A stretch of 64,000 nt of DNA from Tupaia tana (GCA_026018925.1 JAKSZU010000026.1:16855127-16919126), one strand, 5' to 3'; positions 32,612 through 43,074 are shown, numbered from the stretch's first letter. The notes: generated by a model not told the origin, from the sequence alone. Translations and numbers: made by a program.

Positions 32612-32970
32612 GGGGCTGGAGGGTGGGGCCGGCAGATAGTGTGGTTAAGGGCACTGGACTCCCATATAGTCGACCACAGTTCGAGTACTGGACCTGGCAG
32701 CTTGCTTTCTCACTTTCTCTCTCTCTCTCTCTCTGTCTCTCTCTGGTCAAATTTAAATAAATAAATAAAGTTAAATAAAGTAATTCTTTAAAAAAAAAAA
32801 AATGAGGGGCTAGAGGGTGGCCTGATGCTCGGGGCATTGGACTCCCACATGGCCAACTATGGTGTGAATCCCAGACCTGGTGGCTGGCTTTCTCATTTTT
32901 CCTTTTCATCTCTCTGATCAAATTGAAAAATAAGTAGATAATAATAAATAAATAAAATTAAATAAATCTT
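32612..32970 (+). mobile_element. SINE family B interrupted near its 5' end by another B
   Basis: The first 15 bases of the host head (ggggctRgagggtgg) appear twice (32612-32626 and 32806-32820) on either side of the inserted SINE. The rest of the host runs to its AATAAATAAA tail. Confidence 0.85.
32627..32805 (+). mobile_element. SINE family B (inserted in another B)
   Basis: 'ggccggcagatagtgtggtt', 'cagttcgagtactggacctg', a (TC)n tract, and a tail ending in 13 A are present. Confidence 0.92.
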
Positions 32971-32974
32971 AAAA

Positions 32975-33185
32975 TGAATCAAGTTTGCTATGGTAGTAAG
33001 GAGAATAAGAACTGGAATGACAAAGGGATTTGAGAACAGACAAGTCCAAAATGGTATTCAAGAGACTCCCAACTCTTTCATACCCCTGAGCTAAAACTCT
33101 GCTTGAACAGACTCACAGTAGTCAAATCCTGGGCGGAGTAAAAATAAACATTCTTGTCAAATTGTTCAACAGTTTCCCTATTTAA
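32975..33185. other. Unassigned sequence
   Basis: No recognised repeat or exon. Confidence 0.4.
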
Positions 33186-33204
33186 CAGCTGTTACTCTTG
33201 CTTT

Positions 33205-33493
33205 TCTTTTTCTTTTTTAATTAAGATTTTTTTTTTTTTTTTTTTTTTTGCCATAGGGTGTGTGTGCTTGCTGGAGAGAGACTGAGAGAGACAGTGAGAG
33301 GGATAGTGAGAAATCACCCCCACCCCAGGGGGGAATGGCCATGCCATAATCCCTTCTCCATTTTCCTCCTGGGGTTTTGGGCATGTACACACAAGCACCC
33401 AGTTTGAGTCTCAAGCCACCAGGTCTGGTACTTGATCCATGGTTGGCTATGTGGGAGTCTAGCACCTTAACCACTATGCTGCCTGCTGGCTTC
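33205..33493 (-). mobile_element. SINE family A
   Basis: 'aacagctgtt...actcttgc' is repeated on both sides (33185 and 33496 areas, with a 3-bp indel) as a likely TSD. A long poly-T tail and 'gccatagggtgtgtgtgctt' are present. Confidence 0.9.
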
Positions 33494-33499
33494 TCAACA

Positions 33500-34365
33500 G
33501 CTGTTCTTACTCTTGCCATTTTTTGAGGGCCCTTGGTAGCTGAGTTCTAGGTTTTCTGAGGGGGAAAAAGGAAGGGGGAATTGCATGGAGTCAGGCAAAC
33601 CTTTCCAGCTGAGCAGGGAGGAACATTTCAACACTGACCTTTGCAACCATGCACAAAGCTGCAGAGCTAGAAGCCAGACCAGGCAGTACATCCAATACCA
33701 CTTTGCGTCAGACCCAGAACACAAGTGGGCAGCCCTGCCTAGCTTCTGCCTGCTGTCGGAACACACTCTACTCCACGCCCACCATGTGGAAGTGACACCT
33801 GGAGGGACCTTGCTTCTTAATGTTTCCTCTCTGGTCACCACCTTCTAATGCAATTGCTAAGAGGAAGAGAAATCAGCTTTTAACACCATCCGGTGACCCT
33901 CCTTAAGAACCTTCTTCTGCATTTGATCAAATCGAGTGGGAGAGGTCAGCTCTGAGCCTTGAAAGTGAGAGAGGCCTTGTCAACAGGCAGTTCTAGCCTC
34001 GTGGGAACTGGGGTAATCAGAGGCAAGGCCAGCTGGGGCAGCCAGAGAGCTCACCTGGAAAATATTTCAGGAAAAGCTGTCATGGGCATTCCGAGTGCCG
34101 GCAAGATGTGTCGGGGAAGCCCACGGAGTGCTTTTAGGAAGCAGGCCCTTTCTCTTGCAGAATCTTGCTTGCTTTCTAGTTAGGGGCCTGGAGGGAGTAG
34201 GTTGGCATTTGAAGAATTAGCTAGAAGAATTGGGGCAGCAATTGTGGAGAAATTGGCATCTTTCGGGGGATGGGGTGCGGCTGGTGCATGGTCTTTTAAA
34301 TCCTATTTGCTCCCATTGTCTCTGACCTCCCCAGCAAACGTGGCAAATGATTTGGCATCTGTGTC
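33500..34365. other. Repeat-poor sequence
   Basis: About 870 bases with no repeat, exon or RNA gene that I can support. Confidence 0.35.
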
Positions 34366-34369
34366 CCAT

Positions 34370-34575
34370 ATTTGCAGAGTGGCACAGTGGTTCTGAGCAT
34401 GGGCTCTGGACTCACTTTTTAATTTTAAATCTTAGACCCACCATTTCCTAGCTGGGTGACCTTTGGCAAACAACTCAACCTTCTCTGTCTCCGTTTCCTC
34501 ATTTGTAGAGTGGTGACAGCGACAGCACACACCTTTTAGTGTTGTTAGGAGAGTAAAAGAGTTAATCCAGGTAAA
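34370..34575 (+). mobile_element. MIR, near full length
   Basis: 'gcacagtggttctgagcatg', 'cctagctgggtgacctttgg' and 'ctctgtctccgtttcctcat' match a sense MIR from its tRNA-like head onward. Confidence 0.85.
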
Positions 34576-34582
34576 GGATTGA

Positions 34583-34630
34583 GTTAAAAAAAAAAAGAAA
34601 AAGAAAGAAAGAAAAGAAAGAGAAAAGGAA
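34583..34630 (+). repeat. A-rich (AAAG)n tract
   Basis: Runs of A, AAAG and GAAA follow the MIR. Confidence 0.85.
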
Positions 34631-35060
34631 ATACAGCATTTCCATTAGCTCAGAAAGTTTCTTCTTCCCAAAACCCTGCCCCAGGCAACCACTGATCTAA
34701 TTTCCACGCCCATGTGGTGCCTTTTCCAGCATATCTTGTAAAGGGAATCATTCAGTATGTAGACTTCTGGATCCGCCTTCTTTCACTTTATGTGAGGCTC
34801 TTGAGATTCATCCGTATTGGCGCATCCACAGTTTGTGCCTGTTTATTGCTGAGTAACAAATATCCCATTATGTGACTGTTCCTCATTTGGTTTATCCATC
34901 TATCCATTAATGGCTGTTTGGACTGTTTCTCCAGTTTTCGGCGACTATGAATAATGCCAATGTAAACATTCAGGTAGACAAACAGGTCTTCTTGTGGACG
35001 TATGTTTCGTTTCTCTTGGGTTAATGCCTTAGAATAGTATTGCTGGTTATCATGATAAAA

Positions 35061-35240
35061 ATGGGGCTGATAGGTGGCGTGATGATTAAGGGCACTGGAC
35101 TCCCACATAGCCAATCGTGGTTCTAGTCCTGGACCTGGTGGCTTCCTTTCTCACTACTCCCCCTCTGGTCAAACTGGAACATAATAAATAAATAAATAAA
35201 TAAATAAATGAAGTTTAAATAATGCTTTTTTAAAAAAAAA
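35061..35240 (+). mobile_element. SINE family B
   Basis: TSD atgataaaa (35052-35060 and 35241-35249). The tail is (AAAT)n. Confidence 0.94.
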
Positions 35241-35319
35241 ATGATAAAAGTATGTTTACTACCTAAGAAATAGCCAGGTTTTAAAAGTGGTTATACCATT
35301 TTGCATGTTTTTCTTTTTT

Positions 35320-35455
35320 AAAGAATTATTTTATTTAACGTTATTTATTTATTTATTTTAATTTGATGAAAGAGAGAGAGAGAGAAAGCAAGCCACCAGG
35401 TCTGGGACTCAAATTGCAGTCGGTCTTGTGGGAGTCCAGCGCCCTTACCAGTAGA
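35320..35455 (-). mobile_element. SINE family B
   Basis: 'ttattttaatttgatgaaag', 'agcaagccaccaggtctggg' and the reversed head 'ccagcgcccttaccagtaga' place it inside the L1. Confidence 0.88.
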
Positions 35456-35508
35456 GTGTGAAAGTTCCAGTTGCTCCACATACTGGCCAGCACTCGATAT
35501 TGATTTTA

Positions 35509-35543
35509 CATAGAAAAATGCATCATTACTTTTCCGACAACCC
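35509..35543. mobile_element. Mariner-like MITE, half copy (copy 3)
   Basis: Only the centre and right arm remain: 'catagaaaaatgcatcatta' and 'cttttccgacaaccc'. It lies inside the L1. Confidence 0.7.
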
Positions 35544-35711
35544 TATGTTTCTATTCTTTTCATTTTCTCTTTTCTTTTACATTTTAACGTTTCTGGTAGG
35601 TGTGTACTGCATTTCATTTTGGTTTTAATTTGACTTTGCTAATGGCTAATAGTGGTGAACATCATTTCATGTGCTTATTTGGCAAACGTATCTCTTTATG
35701 AGCTTTTTATT

Positions 35712-35955
35712 TTATTTTTTTAAGGTTTTCTATAGCGTGTGCACTCACTGGAAAGGAGAGAGAAAAAGAGAGGGAAAGTGAGAAATCATCCCCCAGGAGC
35801 AATGGCCACACCATAATCCCTTCTCTTCCATTTACTTCTCAAGATTTTGGGCACGCACATGCATGTGCCTGGCATGATGTTCAAGCTACTGGGTCTGGGA
35901 CTCGAACCATAGTTAGTCATGTGGGAAGCCAGCTGTCTTAACCACCACACCACCT
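35712..35955 (-). mobile_element. SINE family A
   Basis: 'aaggttttctatagcgtgtg', 'gggactcgaaccatagttag' and the reversed head 'ttaaccaccacaccacctat' are readable. Confidence 0.88.
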
Positions 35956-36162
35956 ATTTTTTAAAGGAGAGAGAGCAGAGTGCATATGAGGCCACTACTC
36001 TCTTGTCCTTAGTTTCTCTAAGACTGGAGTTCAAGGAGAGGCCACATATATTCATTTGAACTCATTCTCTTATGAGAAACACACAAGCCTGTATAACCAC
36101 AGGATCTAGGTCGTGCTGGCTTCAGTTACCTCAGTTTCTGTCTCTCAACCCTGCCTTTTATA

Positions 36163-36233
36163 GTGGGTCGTCAGAACGTCTTGACATATTTTTTCCTATA
36201 CAAAAATGCATCATGACTTTTCTGATGACCCAA
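36163..36233. mobile_element. Mariner-like palindromic MITE, copy 4
   Basis: A 71-bp element, arms gtgggtcgtcagaacgtctt and catgacttttctgatgaccc. TA precedes it, while the right TSD has decayed. Confidence 0.87.
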
Positions 36234-36300
36234 TCATATTGGCTTTCTTACTAAGCTCCATGAGGCAGTATCTGGCAATTCAAACCCTTCTATTGATTTT

Positions 36301-36568
36301 CTATTTTTTTTTTTTTTTTTGAGAGGTTTTTGCTATAGGGCACGTGCACTCACCCGGAAGACAGAGAGAGACAGAGAGACAGAAAGTGAGAAATCACCCC
36401 TCAGGGGGGTTGGCCATGCCACATTTCCTTCTCCTCTATTCTCCTCTTGGGATCTTGGGCATACATGTTCATGCACCTGGTATGAGTTTAAGCCACCGGG
36501 TCCAGGACTCGAACCACAGTCAACTACATGGGAGTCCAGTGACATAGCCATTACGCTAACTGCTGGTC
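36301..36568 (-). mobile_element. SINE family A, young
   Basis: The TSD cccttctattgatttt (36285-36300 and 36568-36583) flanks a well-kept copy with a poly-T tail. Confidence 0.96.
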
Positions 36569-36605
36569 CCTTCTATTGATTTTTTAAAGCTTATTTTCTT
36601 TCTTT

Positions 36606-36841
36606 TTATTTTTTTAAGAGAGGTTTTTGCTATAGGACGCATGCACTTGCCAGAGAGACAGAAAGCAAGAAATCACCCCCCAGGAGGGATGGCCACGCCC
36701 CAATCCCTTCTCCTCCATTCTCTTCACGGGATTTTGGGCACACATGCACACATGCCTGGTGTGAGTTTCAAGCCACCAGATCTCACGCGGTTGACTACAT
36801 GAGAGTCCAGTGACATAACCATTATGCCATCTGCTGGCCCC
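36606..36841 (-). mobile_element. SINE family A
   Basis: 'gagaggtttttgctatagga' to the reversed head 'atgccatctgctggcccc'. About 15 bases around the B box are deleted (ccagatctcacgcggttgac). It lies at the tail of a family C copy. Confidence 0.9.
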
Positions 36842-37040
36842 TATTTTATTTCTTGCATGGGTGAGACAGACAGGCACTGCCAAAAAGTTCTTCATGCCAT
36901 GATCCACTCCCAGCCTCAGCCATCGTAGTTTATAGGCATGCTTGTGACCAGCATGTACAGGCAGGTCTCCAACGGCAAATCTGGACCTGAACGTTCCCAC
37001 GGAAGTCAACCTTGCAGAGACCCCAAACGGTCTTCTGTTG
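36842..37040 (-). mobile_element. SINE family C
   Basis: 'atttcttgcatgggtgagac', 'cttcatgccatgatccactc' and 'ggacctgaacgttcccacgg' follow the family order. The head end is weak. Confidence 0.72.
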
Positions 37041-38280
37041 AGAAAAGATGACATTCATGCTCCAGCAATCGCTGTGTTCCCAGGTCCTAATCCAGTGAAT
37101 AGAACACCTCTTTTCTCTCAGCTTTCCCAGCCAGTTTGGTGCAGTTGGTTAGATCATTTGGCCATCCCGGAGCCAGGCATCATGACCAAGGGAGAGGGTA
37201 GAGATTGATTGGCTAAATTTAGGTTATATGTCTGCCCATAAAGCTGGGCAAGGGGCTTACTGGCTGAGGGTGCAGGAATGACTGAGTCCCAGGACATTGT
37301 CAGACCCGCCCTGTGGGATTCTTTCTTTGTATTGGATCCATTTTCACAGGAGGGGAAGTCTGTGGAGCCAAGATGCAGACTTCGCTCTGGATGCCTGGAG
37401 CACCCGAAGCCCAAGATCTGATAGTTCCAGGCCTTCTCCCAGGGTCCAGACAGACCTCCTGGGGTGTAAGTCCTCCCAGCAGACACCAGCACTCCTGGTC
37501 CTAGACACGAGGGGTGGTCCTGAAGGAGGTGGTGGGATTCACATGGACTTGGGATGTGGAGACCAGGAGGCCCGTGTGAGTGCATGTGAGGCCTTGGGTA
37601 TGAGACCAAGTGGACTGTAAAGAGATAGGAATCCTTGGGGATCTTCTGAGGCTGCAGGTTCAGAACTGGCAGGTCTGGAGCAGGGAACGAGGCACTGCAT
37701 TTCTCAGCTCCGGGAACTGATGTGGCAATGCCCAGAGGCTATGATCTGAGCCATGAGGACGGGGTACTCTTGCATGAAGTCGGTGCTCGAGGAAGGGACA
37801 ACTGTGATAACCATGATTTTTCTCCCCTGGAAGAGGGCTGTGTCCATCTTTTGCTGTCGCCCCCAAATGTATCCAGATGGGGTCATTTCTGCAGAGCAGT
37901 TGCCAACTTGAGAACAATGCAGGGACACGAGGCAGGGCGCAAATGGAGGCTAATGACCGACACGTGCTTCCCTCGGCAGGTGCAGGGAAAGCTAGACCAG
38001 CTGAAGGGGAAGCCTCTAATTGGTGAAGGAAGTTGCTTGGCTTAAACAGGATGCAGGCAGAAGGCCCATGAAGGCTCCATGGGGGTCTTGGGATTGTGCT
38101 TACAGGAGTGAAGGAAAGAAGAGCCAGGAAGACCTTTCCTAGTGACTGGACTTTCCATTACGGGACAGCCACTGTACACAAGGGATGCTTTGGAAAAGAC
38201 AGGGCAGGTTTCCTTCTGTGTGGGCAGCTCCTGCACCGGACTGTTGATGTGTCTGAGTTTTGCAATTGTCTACGAGTTGA
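37041..38280. other. Repeat-poor sequence, about 1.2 kb
   Basis: No exon, repeat or RNA gene can be named. A minus-strand reading frame at 37704-37928 looks more protein-like than its surroundings but matches no family I recognise. Confidence 0.35.
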
Positions 38281-38405
38281 ACATCCCTATCCATATGGAT
38301 AGTGAGATGTCTTGGGGATAGGACCCAAGTCTAAACCCAAAACATGGCCTTGCTACATGTCCTTAGACTACACTTCATGTATGTTTGAGATATACCTTAC
38401 ACATA
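38278..38405 (-). mobile_element. Old DNA transposon fragment (Tigger-like)
   Basis: 'gttgaacatccctatccata', 'gatgtcttggggataggacc' and 'caagtctaaacccaaaacat' resemble a mammalian nonautonomous transposon consensus. The class is from memory. Confidence 0.5.
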
Positions 38406-38407
38406 GC

Positions 38408-38465
38408 CTGAAGATTTTGTTTGTTTGTTTTGTTTTGTTTTTTAATTTTGCCATAGGGTGCATGT
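38408..38465 (-). mobile_element. SINE 3'-end fragment
   Basis: A (TTTG)n/T-rich tail and only 'gccatagggtgcatgt', the last bases of family A, remain. This is a severely 5'-truncated insertion. Confidence 0.55.
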
Positions 38466-38582
38466 TCAGAAATAGTGTCCTTGAGTTCAAATCCCAGCTT
38501 TGCCACTTACCGCAGTGTGACCCTGGACAGGTTCTTTTGTCTCACTGAGACCATTTCCTAATATGTAAAATGTGATGATCAT
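38466..38582 (+). mobile_element. MIR
   Basis: 'gagttcaaatcccagctttg' and 'ccatttcctaatatgtaaaa' match sense MIR. A SINE interrupts it at its right edge. Confidence 0.8.
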
Positions 38583-38627
38583 ATTTTTTTAAGAGAGATT
38601 TTTGCCTTAGGGTGTGTGTACTTGCTG

Positions 38628-38661
<34 letters not shown>

Positions 38662-38846
38662 AAGCAAGAAATCAGCCCCTGGGGGGATGGCCATGCTGCA
38701 ATACCTTCTCTGATCTCTTCTCAGTATCTAGGGCATGTACACATATGTATCCAGTGTGAGTTTCAAACCTCTGGGTACAGGACTCGAACCGGGGTCAGAC
38801 ATGTGGGAATCCAATGACATAGCCATTATGCTATCTGCTGGTTCTG
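38583..38846 (-). mobile_element. SINE family A
   Basis: A TSD around tgatcat (38575 area and 38851 area), 'gagagatttttgccttaggg' and a CAGA repeat in the body are present. Confidence 0.9.
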
Positions 38847-38874
38847 AGGTGATCATTTTTCGTATTGGGCTGTG

Positions 38875-39010
38875 GTGTGGATTGATTCATTTGATGAATC
38901 TTGAGTACCTATCATGTGCCAGTTCCTGGGCACACAGTGGGATGAGAATAAGCAAGTTCCTGCCTGCTGGGAGCATATATTTCTGGGAAGTCTGGAGTAT
39001 GACAGCTCTG
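38875..39010 (-). mobile_element. L2 3' end, antisense
   Basis: 'tgagtacctatcatgtgcca' and 'aataagcaagttcctgcctg' match antisense L2. Confidence 0.6.
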
Positions 39011-39068
39011 CCAGTCTTTGCCACAGTTAGCCCTGAATCAATGTTTGTGGTCACTGTTACTGTTTGTT

Positions 39069-39130
39069 TTTTTTTTTAAAGAATTATTTTTATTTAATTT
39101 TATTTACTCATTCATTTTATTTTAATTTGA

Positions 39131-39177
<47 letters not shown>

Positions 39178-39282
39178 GAGAGAGAGAGAGTGAGAAAGCA
39201 AGCCATGACGTCTGAGACTCGAACCGTGGTTAGCCATGTGGAAGTGTCCAGCGCTTTACCCATCACACCACCTGCTGGTCCC
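39069..39282 (-). mobile_element. SINE family B with CA microsatellite
   Basis: 'ttattttaatttgaccacac' leads into about 20 CA units (39132-39171), then GA and 'agactcgaaccgtggttagc'. The microsatellite grew in the CT-rich part of the SINE. Confidence 0.93.
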
Positions 39283-39520
39283 CAATCACTGGTATTGTTA
39301 ATAGATGTGGTTTCCATTTTTATTTCCTCACCATTGGGTCCTGAATCTGTGTCTATGACCTTTGGTCCTGTGTATGACTTTAAGGAGGGACTTTGAACCC
39401 TGAAACTGAAGGATCAGTCTGGAATTAAGATGGAAAGAAGTCTTGTACTTGACTGGCCAGTGTGGACAGGCGAAACAGTGTTGGCATTGGGTCAGGGAGG
39501 AGGAAAAGAACAAAAAGAAC
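39283..39520. other. Unassigned sequence
   Basis: No recognised repeat or exon. Confidence 0.4.
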
Positions 39521-39522
39521 TA

Positions 39523-39592
39523 TTGGGTCATTGGAAAAGTCTTGACGCAGTTTTGCATAGAAAAATATGTTGTGACTTTTCCGATGACCCAG
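39523..39592. mobile_element. Mariner-like palindromic MITE, copy 5
   Basis: A 70-bp element, arms ttgggtcattggaaaagtct and tgacttttccgatgacccag, with TA on the left and TG on the right. It is 70 bp like copy 2. Confidence 0.92.
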
Positions 39593-39594
39593 TG

Positions 39595-39990
39595 ACTAGA
39601 TCGGGAAGGCGAACAAGAAAAGTGCTACTAAACGGGTTTATTTATCTAACGTGGATGGAACTCTTTCACTGCATGTGGTCTGAGCTCTGGACTTTGTACC
39701 TACACATGTGAGACAAGGTGGGCTCATCAGACTGGGGCCACGTGTGACTTCAGCTGCAGGGAGCTTGTTAGATTAGGGTATATTTGGATAAGAAATGGAG
39801 ACAAGCTTGAACAGCACACCACGGAGAGTCCTCGCCTCGCTTTCTCTGGATAGTGTCAGGAGAGCTCTGGACAGATAGCACTTACTTTCATTGTTATTTC
39901 TTTTATCTTTTTCTCTGAACCTTTCTCACCAGATTAGACAATCCATGAATGACTGCACCTTTCTTGCTCATACTAGGTAGTTATGTTAGA
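39595..39990. other. Unassigned sequence
   Basis: No recognised repeat or exon. Confidence 0.4.
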
Positions 39991-39994
39991 AATA

Positions 39995-40240
39995 TGTTTA
40001 GCAGATGGTGTGGTGGTTAAGGCACTGGATTCCCACGTGGCCAACTGTGGTTTGAGTCCCAGACCCAGCAGGTTGCAAAATCACACTAGGTGCATCTGTG
40101 TGCGTGCCCAAAACCCCAGGAGGAGAAAAATAGAAGAGAAAGGATTGTGGTATAGCCATCCACTCTAGGGGAGTGATTTCTCAGTTTTCCTCTGTATCTC
40201 CCTTCAGCAAGTACACATGTCCGATGGAAAAAACCCGGGA
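39995..40240 (+). mobile_element. SINE family A, older subfamily
   Basis: 'gtggtggttaaggcactgga' head with 'aaaatcacactaggtgcatc' and 'acatgtccgatggaaaaaac' end. Confidence 0.87.
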
Positions 40241-40580
40241 GGGGAGAGAGAGAGAGAGACAGACACATTTGGCTACAAGTAACAGAAAATCCAATTCTTA
40301 CATGACTTAAAACTTCGACTTATTACCCTTATATAGTGAGAAGTCCAGAGAAAGAGAGATGTTGGAATTAGTTCAGCATTTCCTATACCCACCTGTAATA
40401 TTCTTGGCTTGATTCTCTTAATGCTTAATACCTCATGTTCACAGATAGCTGCCGTGCCTCCAGGCTTTACATCTGCTTTCCAGGTTAAAAAGAGAGAAGG
40501 AAGAGTCACAAAGGCCCCAACTAGGCACATTTTAACACTTTTCTTTTTTTTTTTTTTTTGACTAAGAAATGAAATGCTTC
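40241..40580. other. Mostly unassigned sequence
   Basis: A poly-T run (40545-40559) and no recognised exon. 'acatgacttaaaacttcgac' may be an old LTR or L1 piece. Confidence 0.3.
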
Positions 40581-40594
40581 TTCAGAACTCTTTT

Positions 40595-40732
40595 AAAAAA
40601 TTATTTTATATATTATTATTTTATTTTCTATAGAGCACATGTGCTCACCAGAGAGACAGAAAGGAAAAGTGAGAAAGCAAGGCCCCAAGTCCGGGACTCG
40701 GACCATGGTTGATCATTCTACCCGCTGGCCCC
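40595..40732 (-). mobile_element. Chimeric or internally deleted SINE
   Basis: A 12-bp TSD cagaactctttt (40583-40594 and 40733-40744) encloses a copy with a family A 3' end (ctatagagcacatgtgctca) but a family B-like junction (gtgagaaagcaaggcccca) to the head. It is only 138 bp. Confidence 0.85.
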
Positions 40733-40761
40733 CAGAACTCTTTTTAGAAGATGTCTGTTTA

Positions 40762-41032
40762 GGGACCAGCAGTTGGCATAATGGCTATGTTGCTGGACTC
40801 CCATGTAGTCGACTGTGGTTTGAGTCCCGGAACTGGTGGTTTAAACTCACACTGGGCACGTGTGCGTGCGTGCCCAAGATCCCGAGAAGAGAATGGAGGA
40901 GAAGGGATTGCATTGTTGCCATACCCCCTGGGGGTGATTTCTCGCTTTCTGTCTCTCTGTCTCTCTCTGTTAAGTGCACATGCCCTGTAGCAAAAACCCT
41001 CTCCATAAAAGAAAAAAAAGGAAAATATGTTT
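40762..41032 (+). mobile_element. SINE family A
   Basis: TSD atgtctgttta (40751-40761 and 41033-41043). The head is the gttggcataatggctatg type. Confidence 0.96.
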
Positions 41033-41044
41033 ATGTCTGTTTAT

Positions 41045-41858
41045 ACCTTATTGGTGGCCAGAGTGGAGCCACAGACTAGCTAACATAGCTACAGAGAAGG
41101 CTGGGAACTGGTCGTTTTATTATTTGTTTATTTATTTATTTAACAAAACTATAGAAAGCCTTTTACAAAAAGTCTGTGGAACAGGGAGTTGGGAATCGGT
41201 CTTGAGAATGAAAGAAGAAAGAAATTGGAAATTGTCTTAAGGATGAATTAATGACCCATTTGGTGACTGAATGAACCCAGAGTCTATTTTTTCAGCCTAG
41301 CAGTTGGCCACGATAATGTATCTTTCAGATAGCCACAAAAATAATGTGGATCCCAGAGCAATTAAAGACAAGTGGGCATTAATAATAAGCATAATTAGGA
41401 GTATATGATGTTTGATTTTAATAAGTACATTTGCTCATTCATGACCAACTCCTTAGGGTGAGTCTCTTCAACTTAGACAAGGAAGTCTTCCTTTGGTGTA
41501 AACAGGTTGCTTGAAGATGCCATTGGGAATGTCCGCAAAGAAACTAGTGAAATGCAGGACTATCTAATGTCTCTGAAGTAGAAAGAGACAGTGCTTGGAG
41601 TCTTTGTCATGCTTTCAATCTTAATTAGCTCTCTTTTGTCCTTGCCCCAGCTTCAGAAGTTTGCTAGTGTTTTGCCCCTGAGCCCTAAGTCCTTGCAAAG
41701 GCAGGATGGAAGTTCAACTGGATTGAATTGGGGCATCTCTGCCCACCAGCTCTTTCTTTCAGACCCCTAGAGGAAGAATGTTTGGCCAAGACCTTGTCCA
41801 GCTGGGGCATTTTGGTCTAACAGCCTTTCCTTGGAGACCCTGGGGGATAAATGCCCGA
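41045..41858. other. Repeat-poor, AT-rich sequence
   Basis: No repeat named. 'gagcaattaaagacaagtgg' and 'gcattaataataagcataat' near 41360 give several TAAT sites, so an enhancer is possible but unproven. Confidence 0.3.
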
Positions 41859-41859
41859 T

Positions 41860-42005
41860 TACTTGTCCAGAAGTGCAAATAGGAAAGTGTGACCTCAGTC
41901 AAGTTGCTTAACTTCTCTGAGCCTTAGTTTTCTCCTCTGTGTTGATTTTCTCTGAAATTCCATGAAGACAGTGCCTTGAAAGCATCTGTAACAGGGGCTG
42001 GCATA
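41860..42005 (+). mobile_element. MIR
   Basis: 'tgacctcagtcaagttgctt' and 'ctctgagccttagttttctc' match sense MIR. Confidence 0.8.
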
Positions 42006-42137
42006 AAAAAAAAACAAAAAAACACTAATAAAAAAATGGGACTCCCTTTTCTTCTCACTTTCTACTTATTATTACAACAATATGAGTTGGATAGAACTGG
42101 CTTTGAATACTCTATTGGTTTCTTTTTTTCTTCTTTT

Positions 42138-42355
42138 TTAAGTTTGCTTATTTCCTTAGAGGAAGAGGGGGAGAGAGAGAGAAGAGAGGCAGAAGACAGG
42201 CATCCCCAACAAGGTCTTCATGCCATGATTCACTCCCAACTCCAGCAGCCAACCTGGGTCACTGCACAGTCCCATGTGCTCAGGGTGTACAGAAAGGCCT
42301 TGAGACATGAACCTTGGGAACCTCCTGTGTGGGTCTAGTTGGCTATCTGGCCTGT
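42138..42355 (-). mobile_element. SINE family C
   Basis: 'ggagagagagagaagagagg', 'cttcatgccatgattcactc' and 'agacatgaaccttgggaacc' give the antisense order. Confidence 0.8.
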
Positions 42356-42359
42356 TAGT

Positions 42360-42660
42360 TACTCTTTAGCTACAGTTTTCTCTCATGTAGAATGGGACAA
42401 CAATAAAACCTTTCAGGGTTGTAAGGAGTTAGAAAAGTGCTTACTGATGTCACATTGAGTTCAAATCCTGGCTCCACCTGGTATCAACTCTGTGTCTTTG
42501 GGCACGTTATTTCCACTATTTGTGCCTCTGTCTCCTCATCTGTGACATGGAAAAAATACTACTACTTACTCTCCAGCACTGTGAGAATTAAATCACTAAC
42601 GACTTGCGAAGTGCTTAATATGCTGGTGTGTGATTAGTATATACTCACTGTTTATTATTG
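42360..42660 (+). mobile_element. MIR (probably two fragments)
   Basis: 'agaatgggacaacaataaaa' belongs to one MIR 3' half. 'gttcaaatcctggctccacc' and 'tgcctctgtctcctcatctg' start a second from 42455. Confidence 0.78.
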
Positions 42661-42800
42661 TTGTTTCTTATTAATATTGATATGAGTTTAGAGATGCATA
42701 CAGAGGGTATGTTATTTGTCACTACACTATAGGGCTCCTCTCTCTGCTTATTTAAAAATTGGATTATTTGTCTTTTTATAATTTAGTTGTAAGAGTTTTT

Positions 42801-43069
42801 TTTTTTTTTTTTTTTTGAGAGATTTTTTTGCTATAGGGCGCGTGCGCTCGCCAGACAGACAGAGAGAGACAGAGAGACAGAAAGAGAGAAATCACCCCCC
42901 AGGGGGGATGGCCATGCCACAATCCCTTCTCCTCCATTCTCCTCTCGGGATCTTGGGCACGCACACACACGCGCCCAGCGTGAGTTTAAGCCACCGGGTC
43001 CGGGACTTGAACCGCGGTTGACTACGTGGGAGTCCAACAACATAGCCATTACGCTAACTGCTGGTCCCG
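42801..43069 (-). mobile_element. SINE family A, young
   Basis: TSD ttgtaagag(ttttt) at 42787 and 43072. Very well kept: ctatagggcgcgtgcgctcg and ccaccgggtccgggacttga. Confidence 0.96.
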
Positions 43070-43074
43070 AATTG

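Larger units (their letters stand above)
34640..35705 (+). mobile_element. L1 3' region, split by two SINEs and a MITE
   Basis: 'cattatgtgactgttcctca', 'tgaataatgccaatgtaaac', 'aagttccagttgctccacat' and 'ttaatttgactttgctaatg' are ordered as in old L1 3' ends. Insertions at 35061-35240, 35320-35455 and 35509-35543 interrupt it. Confidence 0.82.

Noticed and set aside
37704-37928. Possible processed-pseudogene fragment on the minus strand
   Set aside because: The peptide looks somewhat protein-like but I recognise no family, and there is no poly-A or TSD to mark a processed copy.
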